From NCBI GenBank assembly GCA_009663005.1, contig CM018899.1, positions 9,709,381-9,719,380 on the forward strand: a stretch of DNA of 10,000 nt, read 5' to 3'. The position numbers and the translations under genes are program-made. Shown here piece by piece: positions 1 through 7,842 of the stretch; positions within the stretch are counted from its first letter, which is position 1, and each line of letters opens with the position of its first letter. The DNA comes from Actinidia chinensis (lineage: Eukaryota > Streptophyta > Magnoliopsida > Ericales > Actinidiaceae). The notes below the pieces were generated by a model. That model was not told the DNA's origin, ran no database searches, and was given only the letters and a program-made list of their open reading frames with translations.

Positions 1-260
1 AAACATTAAAAATTTGAAGTTGAAAATAAACTTGGCAAAAAGATTAAGGTGCCAAGAAGTGATAAAGGCGGTGAATATGAAGCATTATTCAATGAATTTT
101 GTGCACAACATGAAATTATTCACCAAATTACTACACCTTATTTGCCTCAGCAAAATGGAGTTGCTGAGTGAAATAATCGTACTCTTAAAGAGATAATGAA
201 TGCCATGTTAATTAGTTTCTTGCGAGTGTGGGGTGTCTTGCAAAAATAGTAGTGATAACT
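1..260 (+). pseudogene. Ty1/copia integrase core fragment, left arm
   Basis: In frame 1, 22-210 encodes the C-terminal half of a copia integrase catalytic core, the enzyme that inserts retrotransposon cDNA into chromosomes. The motif SDKGGEY (second catalytic Asp at 61-63) is followed 35 codons later by the catalytic Glu in QNGVAE (166-168), the spacing expected for copia. A TGA at 169-171 replaces the residue right after that Glu, and a TAA lies at 7-9. The reading frame changes before the next homologous block near 272. The upstream half lies outside the window but can be read on the right flank. Both arms share the TGA, so it is older than the duplication. The open frame from 14 to 196 is a different frame and is not the real product. 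Confidence 0.9.
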
Positions 261-262
261 CC

Positions 263-481
263 TAAAAGAGAGTGAGGATAGGACCAAAGACTAAGGACTA
301 TATATTTATTGGATATGCAAATAATAGGCTTGCGTACAGATTTTTAGTGTATCACTTAGAATTTTTTGATATAAATAAAAATACAATTATGGCATTTTTT
401 GAAGATGTGTTTCCTTACAAATCCACACATGAGTCTAACTTGAAAAAGGAAGTTCAAGAGACTGTTATTGAGGACAATTAG
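263..481 (+). pseudogene. Copia integrase C-terminal/linker fragment, left arm
   Basis: Frame 2 encodes about 70 residues starting MRIGPKTKDYIFIGYA, followed by a YRFLV motif. This matches the conserved block between integrase and reverse transcriptase in Ty1/copia polyproteins, usually seen as KxGPKTxDCxFIGYA. It ends at a TAG at 479-481. The ATG at 272 is an internal codon, not a genuine start, because the protein is normally part of one gag-pol polyprotein. The same 69-residue frame is preserved base for base in the right arm. It lies in a different frame from the integrase core, so at least one frameshift separates them. Confidence 0.85.
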
Positions 482-598
482 GACAAGTGGGGGAATGAAC
501 AAAAAGTTGAAAAAACTAGACGTAGTAAACGTGCTAGGACAAAAAAGTCATTTGGTCTTAACTTTATAACCTTCTTGTTGGAGAATTAGCCACTAAGC
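482..598 (+). pseudogene. Degenerate spacer between copia integrase and reverse transcriptase, left arm
   Basis: This basic, Lys/Arg-rich, low-complexity stretch joins the linker block to the reverse transcriptase start, as in other copia polyproteins. No conserved motif is visible. The right arm differs by an extra C in the run of G/C near 490 and one extra A/T in the homopolymer at 541-546. Confidence 0.5.
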
Positions 599-1425
599 TT
601 TAGAGAAGCTGTGAATTCTCTCGAGAGACATTTATGGAAAGAGGCCATAAATAATGAGGTTAAATCCATACTGCAAAATCACACCTGGGAGTTAGTGGAT
701 TTACCTATAAGTAGTAAGTCTTTAGACTACAAATGGATCTTTAAAAGGAAGATGAAATAAGATGGATCAATAGATAAGTACAAAACTAGGCTTGTCATAG
801 AAGGTTTTTGACAAAAGGAAGGTCGAGATTACTTTGATACTTACTTGCCATTCATGAGAATAACATCCATTCGCATGATAATAACCATAGCTGCTTTGCG
901 AAATATGAAGATACACAAGATGGGTTTTAAAACAACTTTCCTGAATGGTAGCTTGGGTGAAAAAATTTATATGAAGCTACTAAAAGGGTTCATTGTTTCG
1001 GGTTAGGAAAAGAAAGTGTGAAGTCTAGTCAAATTCTTGTATGGATTGAAACAAACACCTAAATAATTTATGAGAGGTTTGACGCTATATTGTCAAATGG
1101 ATTTAAAATTAATGAGGGTGACAAGTGTGCATACATTAATGTCACAGATAAAGGGTATGTCATTATTTATCTATTTGTCGATGACATGCTCATTGTGGGT
1201 AGTAGTGATGAAATGATCAAAACTACTAAGAAAATGTTGAACAAGCAGTTTGACATAAAAGACATGGGTGTTGGTGATGTAATCTTGGGGATTAAGATCA
1301 CTAGAACACCAGATGGTATTGTCTTATCTCAATCCCATTACATTGATAAAATACTAGAAAAAATTGACAAGCATAATAATAGTGTGACAAGATCTTCCTG
1401 TGGTTATGAATCTTCATTTATCTAG
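599..1425 (+). pseudogene. Copia reverse transcriptase, inactivated, left arm
   Basis: Homology to the Ty1/copia reverse transcriptase, which copies element RNA into cDNA, starts in frame 2 with FREAVNS (599) and runs through LWKEAIN, HTWELVDLP, KWIFKRK, DYFDTYLP and LYGLKQ. In-frame stops lie at 758, 809, 1004 and 1019, plus a TAA just before 1070. The first catalytic Asp, normally in MDVKTAF, reads Gly (GGT, 923-925). A frameshift near 1063-1090 moves the rest to frame 1, where 1090-1425 stays open for 111 residues. This part holds the second catalytic motif FVDD (1174-1185), ILGIKI and LSQSHYIDKILEK. Another frame change occurs near 1395-1410. The missing Asp and multiple stops mean no active enzyme. 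The right arm shares these lesions. Confidence 0.93.
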
Positions 1426-2100
1426 GAACATAGAAGAAAGAATATCACAAAAAGAATATACTCATATAATTGAAAGTCTGATGTACATAATGAACTGTAC
1501 TAGACCAAACATAACATACTGAGTAAGCAGCCTAAGTAGATTTACGAGCAATCTAGGTGTTAAGCACTGGAAGACGATAGTTAGAATACTAAGATATCTG
1601 AGGTATAATCTAAACTATGGACTGCATTATATGTGATATATGGTTGTACTAGAAGGATATAGCGACGCAAACTAGATATCAGACATGAAAGACTCAAAAT
1701 CCATGAGCGAATATGTATTTACCCTATAAGGTGTTGTAGTCTCAAGGAAATCTTTCAAACAAACTTGTATCTTCTGATCCACGATGGAATCAGAATTCAA
1801 AGCATTAGACAAGGCATGTGAACCAACTTCTTGGAAAATGTTCCAAGTTGGTCAAATCTTGTGCCAGCTATATGCATCGATTACGATAGTTAATTAGCAA
1901 TTGGAAAGGCACAAAGCAACATGTATAATGGTAAGTCTAGACATATATATTATAGACACAATATAATTAGACAACTACTCTCGAATGGAGTTATCATTAT
2001 TGATTATGTTAAGTCAAAGGACAACATTGCATTTCCTCTAACCAAAGGATATTAAATAGAAAGTTAGATGACAAGTCTTCTAGGGGAATGAGATTGAAGC
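1405..2100 (+). pseudogene. Copia RNase H, inactivated, left arm
   Basis: This continues the pol polyprotein in a new frame. Recognisable segments are a TRPNITY block, the SRF and KHW motifs leading to LRYL, and the RNase H core GYSDAN followed by DMKDSKS (about 1654-1695), then KQTC and the STMESEFKALDKA block (about 1780-1815). RNase H degrades the RNA strand of the RNA/DNA hybrid. The core Trp codon has become TAG (1673-1675), and many more stops and frame changes follow. The block ends with the Ser-Arg-Gly-Met...Leu-Lys-Pro tail at about 2078-2103, typical of the pol C-terminus in this group. Apart from small indels near 1500 and 1908 and a substitution near 1883, the right arm is identical. 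Confidence 0.88.
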
Positions 2101-2456
2101 CTATAAAATAAAGTTGTTGTAACGGTAACCCAACCTAGCTAACTAGAGCTCCTAAGATCTAAGTTTAATGGGAAAACTAAGTTGTTAGTGGCTAGAGGAT
2201 AACACTGAAATTTTACCCATTCCTATGGAGCAACAGAGATGCCTACAACAAAGAGGTTAAGTATGTTTTTAATGACTCTTATGTCATGGAAATTCAAACC
2301 TAGTATAGCAGGATACTCGTAATGAGAGGTCACCTATGTGAGTGTGATGTGAGGCGCATCAATGAGAATTATCTAGGTTGAATCCTCTAAACACTCATGA
2401 AATCATGCAGTATCCAAGGTCAAAACGAACAAAATCGTGAGAACCAAAAAATACAG
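2101..2456 (+). other. Copia post-pol region, noncoding, left arm
   Basis: This stretch lies between the end of pol and the probable 3' LTR. All frames are closed and no domain is visible. In copia elements it corresponds to the 3' untranslated segment leading to the polypurine tract. The purine-rich run before 2457 (GAACCAAAAAATACAG, 2441-2456) is the best candidate for that tract, but it is interrupted by pyrimidines. Confidence 0.5.
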
Positions 2457-3100
2457 TGTTGAAGAAATCCTATGCGATGCTTGTTGTCTTGGTTTACACA
2501 AACGTCAAAATAGTCCAAGGAACACCAAAAATTCCTATATAAAGGAAAGAGAAAATTAAGAGAGGTTGTAGTACTTTTGAGAGAGAGAATATTGAGAAAA
2601 TTAGGTTTTTAGAATAGTACTAGTGAGATTAGAGAGGAAAGAAAAAATAAATAGTTTAGTTTTATTTTTGAGAAAAGACTAAAAAGAGAGTGTTCTTAGA
2701 TTGGGATTTTTTGAGGTAAAGAAAAAATTTAAAGAATTTGTGGAAGCCATTCGAAGATCATAGTTCAATCCCGAGGACAATCCAAGATGATCCAATGGTG
2801 GAGATAAAGTTTCTAAGAAGATCTAATGTTTCGAATTATACATCTAGGATAAATATCCTTTTATTTTTTGAAATTGGTATAGCAATATCCTAAAAATTAA
2901 GGGTTTTTTTTTTTGCTCTCTATCTTGATATAATAAAAATTAGTTGAATATTTTTTCTTTGTTGTAATTATTTTTAGAGCATTAAAACCCCTAAAATTTT
3001 TAGGATCTTGTGGTGTTTATTTGTTTTGATTTTTTTTGCATGTTGTATTTAATTTAATTATGTAATTAATTGTTCATGCATCATAAAATGACTAAATATT
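2457..3100 (+). repeat. Probable copia 3' LTR or LTR remnant, left arm (inner end uncertain)
   Basis: An LTR is expected just after the copia pol and polypurine tract. A candidate start is TGTTGAAG at 2457, directly after the purine-rich run. A TATA box (2536-2543) followed by an AG-rich leader fits a U3/R promoter, and AT-rich sequence with T runs follows, as in a U5/terminator. No second LTR copy in the same orientation lies in the window, and I could not find a convincing CA end or target-site duplication. The inner limit of 3100 is a guess; the sequence could continue towards 3180. Confidence 0.4.
2536..2543 (+). promoter_or_regulatory. TATA box of the putative LTR, left arm
   Basis: TATATAAA in the context TTCCTATATAAAGG is a strong plant TATA consensus. 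It lies about 80 bases after the candidate LTR start and is followed by a purine-rich leader with GAGA repeats. The mirror copy in the right arm is intact. Activity is inferred only. Confidence 0.5.
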
Positions 3101-3420
3101 TAATTAAAAATAAATCTATAGCTGTTAAGTACAGGCTAATCATAATGGTTAGGCCGAGTGGATGCCTAACACCTTCAACTCGGTAGCATAGACCCAGTAC
3201 CCATTTTTGGGGGTGATAGGATTTGTGCCTATCCACGCAGTCAGTATATAATATGGTTTTCTAAGACCAATAATTAGGTGGCAACTTTAATTGGATCTCT
3301 TTTCTATAATCTTAGATGCCTTGCCAAACAAAAATTAACAAAAAAGGCTAAGTAATTATGAATCGTTGGACTTCCGCGATGAATGTACATGAGCAAAATT
3401 GATTTTCCTCCTTAAGTGTC
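3101..3420. other. Unclassified AT-rich DNA with a GC-richer block, left arm
   Basis: No gene is visible. A GC-richer block at about 3150-3240 stands out. It contains, on the minus strand, GGTGTTAGGCATCCACTCGG, and on the plus strand a short inverted pair with the ends GTGGATAGGCAC/GTGCCTATCCAC-like sequence around 3219-3238. From memory, AAGGTGTTAGGCA is common in LTR or internal noncoding parts of plant gypsy-type elements. I could not confirm that here. The rest (3250-3420) shows no motif. Confidence 0.35.
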
Positions 3421-4140
3421 TCTTTAAAAAAAAAGAAAAAAGAATGCTTTTGAGCCGTAGCGCTCACATGGTTCGTGGGTCTAGTCCTCGGTCGTGGCAA
3501 GGGGTATGGGTGGATGGACTCTGTCCTGCGTGGTATGTGAAAAGACTGGGCTATGACTTCAATAATCACCAATTACATACATTACTGAGTGTTGAATACC
3601 ATAGTAATGGGTGGGTGTTACAAAAACCATTACCACCCTAGCTATTGGGGGGTGTTGACTATTATTTCAGCATTACTCCCATGCTTGTCTCTCCTCAATT
3701 CAGAGTACACAAAAAATAGAGAGCACACACCCTTTAGAGTGCAGTGAGAGAGATCAAAGACACTATTCAAGTTGCCAGTCTAAAAGTGCAATGCTAACAT
3801 TGTTTGGAGCTCACCGTTTTATCCTAGGAGACCAATGCCTCATCAAAACAGATGAGGGATGAATCTGCCTTAAGGAAATTGTGTAATACATGAGACCCGA
3901 TTTGCATATTTGTTTCATTTTCCAGACGACGCCTAAGTTGGGAAAAAAGACAAAAATTTTAAAAACAATGAGAAAGTCAAGAATATTCACATACATTTTT
4001 ACACTCTTATCTCTGGAATAATTTTGTTTGCCCAACATTAATTGTGATTGGCCAAAGCTGTAGGAATGACCGTGGGACTCATTGCAGATCCCATTGTTTT
4101 GACCAATTACCATTGAGGAGGAGGAAAATCAGACTCCCAC
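3421..4140. other. Repeat-like noncoding DNA upstream of the exon fragment, left arm
   Basis: I recognise no protein family in any frame. The open frames here (for example 3399-3641 plus and 3811-4113 minus) have no domain signature, and they change length between the arms through single-base indels, so I treat them as chance. The section at 3440-3560 has repeat-like GC-rich character (TCGTGGGTCTAGTCCTCGG...). The part nearest 4140 has CCAAT-type sequence (ATTGGCC near 4048, CCAAT near 4103) and may be distal promoter of the downstream exon. Confidence 0.4.
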
Positions 4141-4201
4141 TATTGTCGTTAGCCTCCCTAAATCTTTTCCTCTCACATAGAAAAATTCACCCACCTTTCC
4201 T

Positions 4202-4209
4202 CATATAAG
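4202..4209 (+). promoter_or_regulatory. TATA box of a putative host gene start, left arm
   Basis: CATATAAG lies about 36-43 bases before the ATG at 4245. A pyrimidine/CA-rich leader (ACAATCACTTCACTCACATC) follows, resembling a short plant 5' untranslated region. CCAAT-type elements lie 100-150 bases upstream. The sequence from here to 4567 is identical in both arms, so two convergent promoters would exist if the palindrome is real. Confidence 0.45.
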
Positions 4210-4244
4210 ACCAAACCCAAAACAATCACTTCACTCACATCAAA

Positions 4245-4441
4245 ATGGCCAAAGTAACAAATCTCCCTATTTTTCTTCTCCTCTTTTGCTCTATTTTAGG
4301 TATGTCTCATGTGGGGTGTCCAGTTTAAGGAATAGAAGAAAGAAAATCAAGGATAGATACCCACGGTAGACCAGTGGTGGTTGAAGGTGGCTATGAATGA
4401 TTGCAGGATGCAGCAGCCTAGCCGCAACACAGAAACAATGA
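4245..4441 (+). pseudogene. Putative first exons of a secreted-protein gene, truncated; left arm
   Basis: The ATG at 4245 (context TCAAAATGGCC, close to the plant start consensus) opens a frame encoding MAKVTNLPIFLLLFCSIL, a typical N-terminal signal peptide with a hydrophobic core. A strong donor AG|GTATGT lies at 4298-4305, and an acceptor TTGCAG|G at 4401-4407 would remove a 107-base intron. The spliced frame continues for about ten residues (CSSLAATQKQ) to a TGA at 4439-4441, keeping signal-peptide character with a plausible cleavage after Ala-Ala. Unspliced, the frame stops at 4326-4328 after 27 codons. I do not recognise the family. It is most likely the 5' end of a broken host gene, with the rest replaced by the palindrome junction. 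A functional short secreted peptide is possible but not supported further. The stop density after 4326 is what chance would give. Confidence 0.4.
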
Positions 4442-4626
4442 GTTCGGCCGCTAGAGTTATTTTCGAGAAATGGTTCTCCAATGGTTAAGTTAGATGACTA
4501 GAGAATATATGTATGTATATATAGAGAGAGAATGTGAACTTTTAGGGTTGAATTCTCATACATTTTAGAGCATAATGCCTAGCCCTATTGTGTCTCGCAT
4601 GTGTTTAGAAGCGCTATCATGTCACT
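4442..4626. other. Noncoding inner part of the left arm up to the axis
   Basis: No gene is seen. The stretch includes a short AT/GA microsatellite-like run (ATATATGTATGTATATATAG then AGAGAGAG, about 4505-4531). It ends at the symmetry axis. It would form the loop-proximal stem of any hairpin transcript. Confidence 0.5.
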
Positions 4627-4643
4627 GAGTGACATGATAGCGC
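4611..4643. other. Palindrome centre with one-base spacer
   Basis: The symmetry axis is base 4627 (G). The six bases on each side (GTCACT and AGTGAC) are perfectly complementary, and pairing continues without a break for 58 bases per side until a mismatch at 4568/4686. A spacer of one base is far shorter than in most natural genomic inverted repeats. It is expected where a DNA end folded back and was copied, or where both strands of one molecule were read as one sequence. Confidence 0.95.
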
Positions 4644-4812
4644 TTCTAAACACATGCGAGACACAATAGGGCTAGGCATTATGCTTTAAAATGTATGAGA
4701 ATTCAACCCTAAAAGTTCACATTCTCTCTCTATATATACATACATATATTCTCTAGTCATCTAACTTAACCATTGGAGAACCATTTCTCGAAAATAACTC
4801 TAGCGGCCGAAC
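4628..4812. other. Noncoding inner part of the right arm
   Basis: This is the mirror of 4442-4626, with the single difference at 4686 (A instead of the G-paired base). It contains the reverse complement of the short AT/GA run. No gene is seen. Confidence 0.5.
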
Positions 4813-5009
4813 TCATTGTTTCTGTGTTGCGGCTAGGCTGCTGCATCCTGCAATCATTCATAGCCACCTTCAACCACCACTGGTCTACCGTGGGTATCTA
4901 TCCTTGATTTTCTTTCTTCTATTCCTTAAACTGGACACCCCACATGAGACATACCTAAAATAGAGCAAAAGAGGAGAAGAAAAATAGGGAGATTTGTTAC
5001 TTTGGCCAT
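4813..5009 (-). pseudogene. Putative first exons of a secreted-protein gene, truncated; right arm
   Basis: This is an exact mirror of 4245-4441. The ATG is at 5007-5009 on the minus strand. Exon 1 is 4955-5009 with a signal-peptide-like product, the putative 107-base intron is 4848-4954, and the short second exon is 4813-4847 ending in TGA. It faces the left copy across the axis, so transcripts from the two would converge. Because the sequence matches base for base, it adds no independent evidence that the exon model is right. Confidence 0.4.
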
Positions 5010-5044
5010 TTTGATGTGAGTGAAGTGATTGTTTTGGGTTTGGT

Positions 5045-5052
5045 CTTATATG
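5045..5052 (-). promoter_or_regulatory. TATA box of the putative host gene start, right arm
   Basis: Mirror of the left-arm TATA box (CATATAAG on the minus strand), the same distance upstream of the minus-strand ATG at 5009. Function is inferred only. Confidence 0.45.
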
Positions 5053-5113
5053 AGGAAAGGTGGGTGAATTTTTCTATGTGAGAGGAAAAGATTTAGGGAG
5101 GCTAACGACAATA

Positions 5114-5834
5114 GTGGGAGTCCGATTTTCCTCCTCCTCAATGGTAATTGGTCAAAACAATTGGATCTGCAATGAGTCCCACGGTCATTCCTACAGCTTT
5201 GGCCAATCACAATTAATGTTGGGCAAACAAAATTATTCCAGAGATAAGAGTGTAGAAATGTATGTGAATATTCTTGACTTTCTCATTGTTTTTAAAATTT
5301 TTGTCTTTTTTCCCAACTTAGGCGTCGTCTGGAAAATGAAACAAATATGCAAATCGAGTCTCATGTATTACACAATTTCCTTAAGGCAGATTCATCCCTC
5401 ATCTGTTTTGATGAGGCATTGGTCTCCTAGGATAAAACGGTGAGCTCCAAACAATGTTAGCATTGCACTTTTAGACTGGCAACTTGAATAGTGTCTTTGA
5501 TCTCTCTCACTGCACTCTAAAGGGTGTGTGCTCTCTATTTTTCTGTGTACTCTGAATTGAGGAGAGACAAGCATGGGAGTAATGCTGAAATAATAGTCAC
5601 ACCCCCCAATAACTAGGGTGGTAATGGTTTTTGTAACACCCACCCATTACTATGGTATTCAACACTTAGTAATGTATGTAATTGGTGATTATTGAAGTCA
5701 TAGCCCAGTCTTTTCACATACCACGCAGGACAGAGTTCCATCCACCATACCCCTTGCCACGACCGAGGACTAGACCCACGAACCATGTGAGCGCTACGGC
5801 TCAAAAGCATTCTTTTTTCTTTTTTTTTTAAAGA
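5114..5834. other. Repeat-like noncoding DNA, right arm
   Basis: Mirror of 3421-4140. It differs by substitutions opposite 3587, 3643, 3897, 4000, 4092 and 4131, and by single-base indels opposite ~3430, ~3507, ~3516, ~3655 and ~3717. The open frames at 5060-5443 plus, 5392-5643 minus and 5613-5810 minus have no recognisable domain and seem accidental. The first begins inside the reversed promoter of the exon fragment. Confidence 0.4.
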
Positions 5835-6152
5835 GACACTTAAGGAGGAAAATCAATTTTGCTCATGTACATTCATCGCGGAAGTCCAACGATTCATAAT
5901 TACTTAGCCTTTTTTGTTAATTTTTGTTTGGCAAGGCATCTAAGATTATAGAAAAGAGATCCAATTAAGTTGCCACCTAATTATTGGTCTTAGGAAACCA
6001 TATTATATACTGACTGCGTGGATAGGCACAATCCTATCACCCCCAAAAATGGGTACTGGGTCTATGCTACCGAGTTGAAGGTGTTAGGCATCCACTCGGC
6101 CTAACCATTATGATTAGCCTGTACTTAACAGCTATAGATTTATTTTTAATTA
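5835..6152. other. Unclassified AT-rich DNA with a GC-richer block, right arm
   Basis: Mirror of 3101-3420. The GC-richer block is at about 6010-6110, with GAAGGTGTTAGGCATCCACT on the plus strand. Single-base losses relative to the left arm occur opposite ~3223 and ~3287, and a substitution opposite ~3261. No gene is seen. Confidence 0.35.
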
Positions 6153-6793
6153 AATATTTAGTCATTTTATGATGCATTGAACAATTAATTACATAATTAA
6201 ATTAAATACAACATGCAAAAAAAATCAAAACAAATAAACACCACAAGATCCTAAAAATTTTAGGGGTTTTAATGCTCTAAAATAATTACAACAAAGAAAA
6301 AATATTCAACTAATTTTTATTATATCAAGATAGAGAGCAAAAAAAAAAACCCTTAATTTTTAGGATATTGCTATACCAATTTCAAAAAATAAAAGGATAT
6401 TTATCCTAGATGTATAATTCGAAACATTAGATCTTCTAGAAACTTTATCTCCACCATTGGATCATCTTGGATTGTCCTCGGGATTGAACTTGATCTTCGA
6501 ATGGCTTCCACAAAATTCTTTAAATTTTTTCTTTACCTCAAAAAATCCCAATCTAAGAACACTCTCTTTTTAGTCTTTTCTCAAAAATAAAACTAAACTA
6601 TTTATTTTTTCTTTCCTCTCTAATCTCACTAGTACTATTCTAAAAACCTAATTTTCTCAATATCTCTCTCTCAAAAGTACTACAACCTCTCTTAATTTTC
6701 TCTTTCCTTTATATAGGATTTTTTGGTGTTCCTTGGACTATTTTGACGTTTGTGTAAACCAAGACAACAAGCATCGCATAGGATTCTTCAACA
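6153..6793 (-). repeat. Probable copia 3' LTR or LTR remnant, right arm (inner end uncertain)
   Basis: Mirror of the left-arm LTR candidate, beginning TGTTGAAG at 6793 on the minus strand. Several one-base indels separate the arms here (opposite ~2466, ~2594, ~2742, ~2762, ~2817, ~2970 and ~3078), as does a substitution opposite ~2532. Because this is an inverted copy of the left-arm sequence, similarity between the two does not define the LTR ends. Confidence 0.4.
6708..6715 (-). promoter_or_regulatory. TATA box of the putative LTR, right arm
   Basis: TATATAAA on the minus strand, the mirror of 2536-2543, in the putative U3 region. Confidence 0.5.
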
Positions 6794-7148
6794 CTGTATT
6801 TTTTGGTTCTCACGATTTGTTCGTTTTGACCTGGATACTGCATGATTTCATGAGTGTTTAGAGGATTCAACCTAGATAATTCTCATTGATGCGCCTCACA
6901 TCACACTCACATAGGTGACCTCTCATTACGAGTATCCTGCTATACTAGGTTTGAAATTTCCAGGACATAAGAGTCATTAAAAACATACTTAACCTCTTTG
7001 TTGTAGGCATCTCTGTTGCTCCATAGGAATGGGTAAAATTTCAGTGTTATCCTCTAGCCACTAACAACTTAGTTTTCCCATTAAACTTAGATCTTAGGAG
7101 CTCTAGTTAGCTAGGTTGGGTTACCGTTACAACAACTTTATTTTATAG
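6794..7148 (-). other. Copia post-pol region, noncoding, right arm
   Basis: Mirror of 2101-2456. It differs by a substitution and an extra T opposite ~2286-2293 and by two lost A bases opposite ~2418 and ~2433. All frames are closed and no domain is visible. Confidence 0.5.
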
Positions 7149-7842
7149 GCTTCAATCTCATTCCCCTAGAAGACTTGTCATCTAACTTTCTATTTAATAT
7201 CCTTTGGTTAGAGGAAATGCAATGTTGTCCTTTGACTTAACATAATCAATAATGATAACTCCATTCGAGAGTAGTTGTCTAATTATATTGTGTCTATAAT
7301 ATATATGTCTAGACTTACCATTATACATGTTGCTTTGTGCCTTCCAATTGCTAATTAACTATCGCAATCGATGCATATAGCTGGCACAAGATTTGACCAA
7401 CTTGGAACATTTTCCAAGAAGTTGGTTCACATGCCTTGTCTAATGCTTTGAATTCTGATTCCATCGTGGATCAGAAGATACAAGTTTGTTTGAAAGATTT
7501 CCTTGAGACTACAACACCTTATAGGGTAAATACATATTCGCTCATGGATTTTGAGTCTTTCATGTCTGATATCTAGTTTGCGTCGCTATATCCTTCTAGT
7601 ACAACCATATATCACATATAATGCAGTCCATAGTTTAGATTATACCTCAGATATCTTAGTATTCTAACTATCGTCTTCCAGTGCTTAACACCTAGATTGC
7701 TCGTAAATCTACTTAGGCTGCTTACTCAGTATGTTATGTTTTGGTCTTACAGTTCATTATGTACATCAGACTTTCAATTATATGAGTATATTCTTTTTGT
7801 GATATTCTTTCTTCTATGTTCCTAGATAAATGAAGATTCATA
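7149..7842 (-). pseudogene. Copia RNase H, inactivated, right arm
   Basis: Mirror of 1405-2100. The RNase H core (GYSDAN followed by DMKDSKS) is present on the minus strand near 7560-7595, with the same Trp-to-stop change as the left arm. Arm-specific changes are small indels opposite ~1500 and ~1908 and a substitution opposite ~1883. It is not functional. Confidence 0.88.

Larger units (their letters stand above)
1..4626 (+). repeat. Left arm of a giant palindrome (inverted repeat)
   Basis: This whole stretch reappears as its reverse complement at 4628-9247. At the centre, 4611-4626 mirrors 4628-4643 exactly, around one unpaired base at 4627. At the outer end, base 1 matches base 9247, so the arm is truncated by the window edge and its true length is unknown. 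A base-by-base hand comparison gave about 36 differences in 4.6 kb: about 25 small indels and about 11 substitutions. The stretch 4132-4567 is identical in both arms. The arm contains copia pol remnants, a probable LTR, unclassified repeat-like DNA and a promoter/first-exon fragment. It may be a real inverted duplication or a fold-back artefact. Confidence 0.97.

Noticed and set aside
2870..2890. Possible primer-binding site (ATTGGTATAGC resembles the initiator-tRNA-Met site TGGTATCAGAGC)
   Set aside because: The match is short and broken, and a primer-binding site is expected after a 5' LTR, not downstream of pol.
3440..3500. tRNA- or SINE-like promoter boxes (GGTTCGTGGGTC)
   Set aside because: The B-box resemblance is weak, there is no A box at the right spacing, and no cloverleaf can be drawn.
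3399..3641. 80-residue plus frame and its mirror at 5613-5810 minus
   Set aside because: It runs through repeat-like DNA, changes frame between arms through one-base indels, and shows no known motif.
4245..4493. One long host reading frame interrupted only by four stops that could each come from a C-to-T change
   Set aside because: Four stops in about 82 codons is what chance predicts for a noncoding frame, so this does not show a decayed single exon. The spliced model is simpler.
5060..5443. 127-residue open frame on the plus strand, with a near copy at 3811-4113 minus
   Set aside because: It starts inside the reversed promoter region, has no domain signature, and its left-arm counterpart is 100 residues because of small differences. 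It is most likely a chance frame in noncoding DNA.
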